Positions 32,601-42,300 of a stretch of DNA of 53,388 nucleotides are shown piece after piece. Both the position numbers and the translations under genes were made by a program. This DNA comes from Seison nebaliae (taxonomy: Eukaryota; Rotifera; Pararotatoria; Seisonacea; Seisonidae): assembly GCA_023231475.1 (NCBI GenBank), contig JALJEE010000499.1, forward strand, positions 1-53,388. Direction: 5' to 3'. The notes below the pieces were generated by a model. That model ran no database searches. It was given only the letters and a program-made list of their open reading frames with translations, and was not told where the DNA came from. Positions within the stretch are counted from its first letter, which is position 1. Each line of letters starts with the position of its first letter.

Positions 32601-33944
32601 CCATACCAAGTCGTAATATTGTGATAATGTGTATTCGTTCATGGTATAATCGATTAAAGTATTATCGTAGAAGTTTTGACATCCACAACAACCAGTTGCT
32701 TCACATGGTTTACATTGAGGTGGTGGTGTGGTGATGCATGGTGGTGGTCGTGTTGGTGGGACGGTGCATGGTGTTGTTTCAGGTTTCTCGCAACAAACGT
32801 CTCGACAATCAACAGCTGCTGAAATCCAATCTAGTCCTAAGGTTGAGAAATGAAAAGTTGTTTTAAACTTTCAAATTAAAATGATCAAATGAGAACCATG
32901 TGATCTCTGACATTGTTTAGTGAACCAGCTATTTGCGTCGGGTAAATTGGAACATGCGTCAGGACAAGTTTGTTGTCTTATCGGTCGATAAATCGTTCGA
33001 ATTTTAACATCAAGTTCCAATACGGCACTGGATTGTGAACCTCTCAATTTCAATTTGTAATTGTATTCTTTCTTATGACTATCTGCCAATCGACCGACCG
33101 CTAATTTATCTAACACCTGATTATCGAAATGTACTTGACAATATGTCTCGTTCATTGTAGTAGACAAATCGCATCCAGCATCTAAAGATTTGAGGATATC
33201 ACCGTCTATATCTGTTTCTCCTTCTCCAAATTCGAATGACGGTATCAATTTCTCATCGGAGAAATGTTCAAATCGGAATTTGCCCATTGACACACCTTTG
33301 CAGTTATCCAAAAATACTGATTTTGGTTCAATCTAAATGAAATAATAATGAAATAAACAGAAATTAATTATTAAATAATTATTAACTGGATCTACTTCAC
33401 AGTCGATAATTTTGGATTCGGGTGCATTTAACCATTTGATTTCTGGTTTTTTCGGTTGGTAGTACAAATATTCCTTTGGATTGTACTATAAATGAGAGAC
33501 ATTAAATAATTTTTATTTGTCGCAAAACTTATTTTAACTTTATCATAACATTTGAATTCAGGAACCAATTCTTTGTTCTAAACAATAATAATTGTCTATT
33601 TGGGCTAATAAGTGAATAGACTAACAAAATCGAGAAGAATCTTCCCATTCGACATTGACATGCCGATGCATCTCCAACTAGACTTTAGATGAATGGCACA
33701 CATTTCTACATGAAAATAAAATGTTACTTTTAAGAACTCGTAAGTTGTTAGTAACCATTTTTCTGCAACGGAAACACAGTCGCGACATTGCTTTTCCAGC
33801 TAAGTCGACAGGGACTATAATGGACTCGATCTAGAAGATTTTCATTAGATAATAGTTATCTAATAAATGTTAATTCTAACGATGTGCTATATAAGCAAAT
33901 GTACTTGATACGAGACCAATTAATAGAATGGCCAATTTCATCAT
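29625..33944 (-). CDS. secreted VWA-like / EGF-like / chitin-binding protein (gene 1 of pair)
   Basis: Many exons from ATG 33944 (signal peptide MMKLAILLIGLVSSTFAY) to a stop at 29625. Order: an N-terminal cysteine-containing region; a large middle region (about 33310-32110); a VWA-like fold (PDVIFVIDVCYAKD ... KIVLLTSQGLTTTTW ... SSGVDLSVVNLRND, about 32030-31560); EGF/laminin-type repeats (CNCNGGVQCDTFTGQCPSG region, about 30770-30500). Then comes a clear Peritrophin-A chitin-binding domain (CCGRPDGYYAHPLDCRKYV ... CPPGEHFN, about 30345-30200), and a second looser copy. The VWA metal site is degenerate (DVCYA instead of DxSxS). Parallel segments and domain order show it is a paralogue of the plus-strand gene across the shared promoter. 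A secreted role in cuticle, gut lining or clotting is inferred. Confidence 0.72.
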
Positions 33945-34193
33945 TATTCAATCTTTTTAATTCTCTTAAATTTCTTCTCAGGCTTTTATATTCGCTATAT
34001 TTATGTTAAGGTCAGAGGGCAAGTAAACGTCCGTCAAGGGGATTTCCTTCGACAATAAATGGTACGAGTTCGATTCTGCTTAATCTTCATACCTTCAGAT
34101 TATTTATGAGTAAAGTTCATCCAATCTTATGTAAACATTAGATTGTATTTAATGGAACACTTCCGTGACAATATCTCAAAAAGAATATTCATA
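33945..34193. promoter_or_regulatory. shared bidirectional promoter of the VWA/EGF/chitin-binding pair
   Basis: A 249-bp gap between two head-to-head paralogues. It contains a GC-richer patch (about 34014-34060) unlike the surrounding AT-rich DNA, and within it a perfect kappaB match at 34038-34047. Both genes are expected to be co-regulated from here. Confidence 0.65.
34038..34047 (+). promoter_or_regulatory. kappaB-type site GGGGATTTCC
   Basis: An exact match to the Rel/NF-kappaB consensus GGGRNNYYCC, roughly central in the shared promoter. Arthropod Relish and Dorsal bind such sites to induce immune genes. A single 10-bp match can occur by chance, but G-rich runs are rare in this AT-rich genome. 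Confidence 0.5.
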
Positions 34194-37100
34194 ATGAAAT
34201 CGATGAATTCAGCCATTTGGCTGTTGACAACAGTATTAGTCGGATCATTAGGTAATAAACTTATTTTATCTTTCATCCTAATCTAATGTAAAATTTTATA
34301 CAGTTCAATCTGCGTATGGAAATAATGCATGTGAAGTCGCTCGAATTACATTGGATCGACGAGTCGTATATTTGAGTTATTTTACTCCTATTTTTCGCTG
34401 GTGAACTATAACGATCATGTTCTAGATCGAATATTAAAAGAATGTACATTGACCGCCAAAGACATTGTCAGTGACGAAATGAGTAATTGTAGACGATTTG
34501 AGATCGATCTACCCGGTGCCACAGAAGATAAGATTCACATTACTACGCACTCAGTTAGATTAGAAGAAATTAAGGAAATTATCATTCTTTTTATCGTAAT
34601 TAGCGGCCAAGTTTCCGAGTTCAATGTACTTCCGGTGGAAATATCCAGGTTCATCTCGTAAGATTCCACCGAAAACTATATTTTTTGCTTTTACGTTATC
34701 TTTTCAGTACAAAGTTGAAATTAAACAAATCACATTGTTCATCAAGGAATTGGACGAGAAATCACCTCGAATCGACTGCAATTCAAAGAGAGTTTATTAA
34801 ATATCTGTTCTTCCAATTATATTCATTTCAATTGTTCCATTTTTAGTACATTGCTCCAGGAACTGAAGTTCCCGGATGTTATGACAAAGAAGGTCGAGAT
34901 GCAAACGGTGGATTCCACGTGTACTCGTCACCTGAAGTGGAAATAGAAAAAATATTTTTACCTGGTGAAAGCCGAAAAAACTCTATCGATACTCAAATTA
35001 TGCCTTCTTATGAAGTGATGGAAAACAACGAGAAACTCAAGGTCACACCATTCTTCTTATTTGTCGGAAAGGAATTCTATCGACATGGTTCACAACACTC
35101 TATGTACAAATTCGCAGACAATTTGAACATTAAAGTTCAATTTTTCTGATTTTATCTCTTCAATTTATTTTTTCAATTGATTTCTAGTGTAATTTTGGTA
35201 ATTCTTGTTATCAAGACTTCTGTGTGCCATGTTCTTTTAATGTACGTCCCGAACCGGGAATGTGTAGTTCATCAGCTGGATATAACTGTTCAAATTCTTT
35301 CTGTCAATGGGCTGCTACATCAAACCAACAGTGCCGTCATTCACGTTAACTTTCTCAAAACATTTTGATTTATATCGGATAATTTAATAATTGTAGCGAG
35401 TGTATGTTTAGAAGAAGTGTGTCAAATTAAACCTCATTGTGTATATACGTGCAAGTGTAATGCCATTGTTGATCTGACTGTTAATGTTGAAACTTGTGGT
35501 GCAATTGCCGTCGAGGCTGTCTTAGAAAAAGTATCGAATTTACATCCGTTAATTTTCACATGATATGGTTTTTAATTACATTTTCAATTTCAGAGAATTT
35601 TGTGTTGATCAATATCAAATGATGTTGTGGGCTTGGATCCAAACATTATCGAAGAATCCATGCAAATCCTGTGGAGGTATTTGGGGAGTTAATTATTTAA
35701 AATTTTCTTCCATTATTCTAATTCTTCAATAAATTAGATCACTAAAGATGAATTTAATTCGTATGGAAATCATCCAATTTGTCGAAGCTATTCTCATATT
35801 AATTATGAGGATTTAGATAAACCTTTCTATTCCGGAATTTGGGCATCAGCTAAAGCCATGTCAATGGGTCATGGATCAATCGATGATTTAGTCACACCAA
35901 ATGCCGTTGTACATCCAGCATATCGACCACAATACGAAGAATTATTCAACCGAGAACGAGGATGCCCAAATCGTCCACATGTCAGAATCGCATTAGATAA
36001 TTTGGGATGGGAATCAGAATCATCTTACAGACGACAAACGAATTTGGTAAAGGGATTCGTCGATAAGATGTACATCGATAACAGTTTCTTTTCTTATTCT
36101 CAACGTAATTGAATTAAATTTTTAAAAATATAAAGATGAAGCGAAAATCGAAATGTTTGTTATGGAACATGGATTAAAGAGAGCATTCTCCATCGGATTA
36201 GGAAAAGAACGAGAAGACAACAAAGAACAAGTTCGACAAGCTCATCAAACATTGGACGGTTTGAACCATCGAAGAATGGAAATGAGAAGTGATATGGCTC
36301 ATATGAATTTGGAAGAAGCAATTATGGATTTCGAGAAAATAGATACAAGTTAAATTTTAATTTTTGCATTTTTTGAAATTGCTGGAAATCGCTTAAATTT
36401 TAGCCGCACCAAAAGTTCTCGTTATCGTACCAAAATCAGAAGCATTCGCTTCAAAGAAATGGACAGCATTCGCTGAAGAACATGGAGTAACATTGGTCGT
36501 TGTTTCAGGAAATCAAGCTCATGAACGAATGGTTCATTCACCAACTCGACACTTTATCGGATCAAATTCAATGAAAGATTGGTCTTCCATTTGTTGGGGA
36601 CTCCAAACGGCTGTATGTCAAGCACCGAGAATTTATTGTGTTGCCGACGGACAAACAGGAGACATTTGTATTCAAGGTGAATATAATCCATTAGCTGACT
36701 TCAAAATTGTCATTCGAAATTGGCAACAATACAGTATGAAATATGAATTGAATGTTGGAGGAAAAATCATGGCTGGTAACCAAGTGGCTTACACATGTAC
36801 TAAGATTGATAATCCATTTATTAATAGTCATTATTATCCAACTCCATTGGACAAACACGCCATTCTTTTCGAATCTATTGGTTTATTATTATTATCATTT
36901 TCAAATTCTCTATATTTTTTTATGGATTTTAGGTGGATCAATTACATTTTGTATTAAGAAAGATATGAATATCGGATCATCTCTCAAAGTAACTGGAGGA
37001 CCAATTGATCTTTGTGAATTACCTTGTTATCGACTTCGTGTTAAAGTCAAATATTCTTTGACAATCAGAGGAAAGGCATGTCCACCTGGCTATTATGGAT

Positions 37101-38245
37101 CGGATTGTACATGTAAATGTAATTGTTTAGATGGTATTTGTGATATGAAAACAGGTTGTTGTGAGAAGAAACTTTGTCAACCTGGATTTTTCGGTCAACA
37201 ATGTGGAACTAGTTAGAAATTAAAATAATTCAAATTAATTAATTCTCCTTCAGCTTGTCCACCATCATCATGGGGACACCAATGTCAACACACTTGCAAC
37301 ACAATTGACGATTCGAATATGTGTCATCATGTATATGGTCCAAAAAAAGATTGCACATGTCAACATGGATATACGACTGAGTCAAAATGTCAAAGTTAAA
37401 TAATTTTTTTTGAAACGATTTGAAATTATAGAAATTTATTGTGATTAGCATGGAATCCAAAACATATCCCGTACAACCGACGAACTGGATCACCATATGA
37501 AGGTGACGTTTACTACATCCAAACTGAGGACAAATTAGTGAGAAAAACTTGTCCATATGACGAATTGTCAAACCGAGCAACAGTTTTCGATGATAAGAAG
37601 GGAATGTGCGTACCAATCGATGAGAGTAGTCTCAATAATGTTGTAGCATTCAGACAAGGTTTAATATTTTTTGTTAATTCTTTTAAATTTGACTCATTTT
37701 CATTCTTAGCTGCTCGACCACTCCCATATATGGAAGATGGAGAATCGCAATTTATTGTGAGCAACTCAAACAATGACACGATTCGACAAATGAGAATTGA
37801 TCAGTTAATGATGCAAGAACATCATGACCAGAAATACTATTTCTGCCCAGACAAATTGGCCGATGGAGAAATTAAACTCGAAGAAGATATTATTATGTAT
37901 CGTCACACTAAAGATTCATGTGAGGGATATCTCCAATGTATGTATGATGGCATCACTGGTAAATTGAAGAAATCGGAAGCTTACTCCTGTCCAACAAATT
38001 CCATCTTCAACATGAAATTGGCAACAAGACAAGAAAATACGGGCTCAGCTCAAACGGGTTGTATCGACAAATCATTAAGTTTCCGATATCGTGTCACATC
38101 AACACATCCGGACAAGGAACGATTACAATGCGATGCCACAGTCGATTATCGAATTGATATGAGAAAATTAAACGCTGGAAATACAAACATGCGAACCATC
38201 TTCGAGAAGAGTACACTCATTAACAGTGTCAATTATCATGTCTAA
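34194..38245 (+). CDS. secreted VWA-like / EGF-like / chitin-binding protein (gene 2 of pair)
   Basis: Starts at ATG 34194 with a signal peptide (MKSMNSAIWLLTTVLVGSL) and ends at 38245. Exons encode, in order, a cysteine-containing N-terminal region, a Cys-rich stretch (about 35190-35650), a VWA-like region (KIEMFVMEHGLKRAFSIG ... PKVLVIVPKSEAFASKKW ... HGVTLVVVSGN, about 36140-36530) and EGF/laminin-type repeats (CPPGYYGSDCTCKCNC, about 37078-37210). A C-terminal Peritrophin-A-like unit follows (YRHTKDSCEGYLQCMYDG, YSCPTNSIFN, about 37890-38015). Each block has a counterpart in the minus-strand neighbour, so the pair arose by inverted duplication. Sequence identity is low, so the event is old or evolution is fast. 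Some exon boundaries in the 34.4-35.7 kb stretch are uncertain. Confidence 0.7.
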
Positions 38246-38453
38246 AATTCTTCAATAAATTTAATGATTAAATAAATTTAATTTTGAATGACAAATTATT
38301 CTTCTATTTATGTTTAGGAAATTAAGAGAAGGAAATTTTCTTTTGTTCATCGAAATATAATTTGAAAAACTTTAATAAATTATTATTCGTTTATTATTAT
38401 TCCTCAGAAAACTTTCATCAATTCTGTTAATTAATCATCAATAATTAATTACA

Positions 38454-38815
38454 TCACCAACAAATCCAATGTCCTCCATTCTTTCTCAACGTATTGAAAC
38501 AGTTCCGTTTGACGACCATGGAAGAATTATCATCAGGCATTTCCAATGAATCATCACTACGTTTCTTCAATTGTGCCAATGGCAATGTGTTGTACATGGA
38601 ATTGCCACTCAGATGAGCTAAGAGCATTCTTGCCAACATCTTCTCACGAACTTCTCCCTTAAACAAAATTTAAAAAATTAAAGTAAATTAAAATATTTAA
38701 AAAAAAAAACTCGTTTTTCATTACCAATATCTTGCATTGATGGATATGCATATAAGTTCATAAAGAAGTTTAAGAACAAAAATAATACGGTTATTCTACA
38801 ATATTTACTATTCAT
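38454..38815 (-). CDS. neuropeptide-like prohormone with a C-terminal cyclic peptide
   Basis: Two exons. Exon 1 (ATG 38815) encodes a signal peptide then YPSMQDIGNEKR. A short intron joins exactly after EKR to exon 2, which reads GEVREKMLARMLLAHLSG and continues to LAQLKKR, then SDDSLEMPDDNSSMVVKR, then the terminal peptide NCFNTLRKNGGHWICW and a stop. Three dibasic sites (EKR, KKR, KR) split the precursor cleanly. The last product has two cysteines 13 positions apart, no Gly for amidation, and ends Cys-Trp. Insect allatostatin-C and vertebrate somatostatin likewise place a disulfide-ringed, non-amidated peptide at the precursor end. The ring here is larger and the sequence differs, so no family is assigned. 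Confidence 0.72.
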
Positions 38816-39395
38816 TTTTTACTACTGAAAATTCTTCAAATATTACCAAATTCTTTTTTACTGCTCGATTTATTTTGCAATGAATCGACAAATCTATTTA
38901 TAGTTAAATTGAAAGACGTGGGCTGCAAAATATTCACTACAATTTCCAGTTCATTAAATTTTCGGATAAATATTAATAAGAGATCTCTTCTGTTTATCCA
39001 TATTCTCAAGTAAATTTAAGAGAAGTTTAAACGACTCTCCAAAAAATAAGGAGGAATTAAATGATTGATAAATTTTTTTATTGTTTTTCAAATTTCTCTA
39101 TTAGTAAATTGAATAAATTGAATTAATATGATAATTAGAATTATCGAAAAAAATAGAAAAATTCTTTAATTTGTGTTAGTTAATATGATTGTTCGTTTAT
39201 GTAGGAAAATGGATTGGAAATAGAATGGGAAAACTTTCTCGATTAATTTTGGAGAAAAAATGTAATTAATAAATTTTCGTAGAAAAGAAACGATTTTTTG
39301 ATCGGGAGAAAATTTTATTAAATTATATTAATTCGATTTGTTTCCACACACAATTCCATTAGATAAGATGGATAAAAGGAAAATATTTGAAAGAA
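38816..39395. other. intergenic region between the prohormone and ZSWIM8
   Basis: About 580 bp, AT-rich, with no supported gene. It contains the prohormone promoter and the 3' flank of ZSWIM8. Confidence 0.55.
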
Positions 39396-42300
39396 TTACA
39401 AATGTAAGAACATCGGTCGTCGATTAATGTCACGTCTGACTAATTCCCAAATTTCTCGATTATTCTTTTTAAGTTCGGAGAAAAGTTGTTTCAATAAATA
39501 TGATTGATGGAATTTTTCGAACATGTTCATCGTTTCATTTATCATGTTCATAATTCCAGTTGACATTGGAGATGTATAAGTGACTCCTTGATGATTGATA
39601 TTAATACTAAATTTATTCAAGAGATTAATACAACGACTGAACATGGATATCGTATAATTTGCGAGTGGAATTAAATTGATACATTTCAAATATGGTTTCA
39701 TTGTATTATCTACTGGTCGCATGAGATTGTTATTGATAACTCTCATTCGTTTCGTCCATGTCATTTGAACGGGAATCTTACCCGCCAAACGCAATGGACT
39801 TGTCCAATCGTTTTTCCTCAAATAATAATTCGGTTCTCGATGAACCATTTTATTGATGATGACAGGAACATCCAACAAGAAATGATGAGCATATTTCAAT
39901 TGAAATGTGTCATATCTATAAGACGATCCGTTGCCGAATTGTAAGACACAATAAGTGAGATTATTGAGAGAATAGGAAATATTTTTCAATATGAGTGGAT
40001 CGGTGATAGAAGTGCAAACGGTTTCGATAAACTCGTCAAATTCTTTATCTCCCAAAAAGAAAAGTAATTGAATTGTCCATTCAATACCATCGGTATGTTT
40101 TGAGAAATTGCCAGAATAACTAAGTAATTTAATAGCAAGTAAACATACTTGAAATGATCGATATACATTTCTCTTAATATCAGCATTGTCATCATCACCT
40201 TTCAATAATTCCGTTTCGTCCACTGGTTTCTTCACTAATTGCAATTGTTGATGAACATGAGAACTATTTGGTTGAAAGAATGGTCTGTTACACAGACAAC
40301 AATCAGCAGCTGGTATTTCATTCTTTCTCAACACTAATGAATGTTCACGAACTGCCAATGCCTCCACATAAATGTCACACCAAAGACGTGCAATTTCAAA
40401 AAGAATTTCTGTATCATGAAATCCGCCCGGATCGTCCACTGAACGGTCGATAACACAATCTCTAATATTTGCAAAAAGTATTGGAGTGGATTTGATTGAT
40501 TCATAATATTTCCTTGCCGAATTAACGAGGAGACGACATCCTTCATCTAAACATCGATCTCCACCATATTCTACACATTGATGTAATAATTGTTTCGTTA
40601 TAAAATTAGTTAATTCATGTCCTCGTGATAATCCTTCGAAAGCGAATGTTACTATCCATCTCTTCAATGGACGATCGGAATGAGTGAGGAAATCCGATAA
40701 TCTTCCCAATTCATCTGTCGACAAAATACTTCGCCAACATCTGAAAAAGAATTTCATCAAATTATCCGGCAACACTTCTAAAATCTTTGCAAGAAATTGA
40801 GTATAGTCATTGAAATCGCGATGGAGCCAAGCCTCTTTATAAATTCCATTATACACTCCCATAGCATATAAAGTGATAAGGAGAACGAATACGACGGAAA
40901 TACATGTGTCAGTTTTTGAACGACAATGTGGCGAATATTGTGATGAGGACCAACTGGGACCGAAATGTAAACCAATATAAGGCTCATAACATGATCCGAT
41001 TGAACCCAACAACGTCGTCGATACTGATAATAACCATTCGAAATACCAGAAATTAATATTATAACCATGGCGATGATAGAACATGTTGTATTTGGGACGA
41101 TAATCTGAATCATTCATCTTTTCAATTCTTTCCGTTAATCGTTGAGAAATAGTGAAAAATATTTTATAATTTTTCAAATATTTTTCAAATAATTTATTTT
41201 CTTTCTCTTCCGAACAAATCGATCGGAAATCATTCCCCTCATCCTTCAACATTATACAATTTTCTTTTGTTGTATTTATCATTTGTTGAGGTTCCATCGG
41301 ACAAGTCGGTATATATTTCACTGGAAATTCAGTTACTCTCAAATAAATATTTGTCGATTCAATTTTGTGAAGGAATGAAAGTCCATCAGATTCAATTGAT
41401 ATGTCACTTATCATAGGGAAATAATGATTATGAATTGTCGTTGTAAATTCGGAGGGAACTTTCGAAATTTCCATTAATGGATCATAATACGAAATATTCT
41501 CCATTTGTACTGGTTCGTTCGTTGTTTTTAAATAATTATATAATCGGAAATTTTCCGTTCTCCATCGAATATACGAAAAATCATATTCATTTGTCATCCG
41601 TCTAATTTTCAATCTAATCTCATCAGAATCTTCAATTAATTGTGGATAAGCCGAACACAAATAATTTGAACTTGTACATTGTTTTGATGGAGAACTCGAA
41701 TTTTCTAATCGTTCACTAGTGGCACAATTGACACATGTATTATAATCATCACCTAATCGATTAGATGGATTAATCGCCGATCTTTTTTCATTTATTCGAA
41801 ATGATTCAACTTCCGATTCAGCTTCCGTTGTAGTTTCTTGAGGTTCCGATGACAATATATTAATATTTTGATATAATCGATGTTTATGTTGTTCAATCAA
41901 TAATGATGATTTGAGACGTTTAGCGAAATATGTGTCAGGTGTCGTCGTCTCAACATCATCACTACCTGAATGTGTTGACGATCTCATTGGTGGTACAGGA
42001 ATTGATCGGAAAACTTTATCATTATTTTCCATCCGTTTCTTCATCATGATCGAATCGTAAACACAAGACAAATGTTTATCGATTACTTCAATTCCGTTTC
42101 GAGAGAAATGTTGAGGAAATTCCATCGACAATTCATCCGAATCTTCTCCCAAATCTTCACTCCATTCAAAATGGATAATTGGAAGAAATTGACACATCTC
42201 CTCTTGGAAATAACGACGGAGATTCTCCGTAAAAAAATATGCTAATCGATTACCTACATTATTACGAAGATTAAAATTATAAAATGGATCGATGTCCAAT

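Noticed and set aside
34014-34080. tRNA-like sequence (GAGTTCGATTC) in the shared promoter
   Set aside because: The T-loop-like stretch has no matching 5-bp stem, and acceptor and anticodon arms could not be folded.
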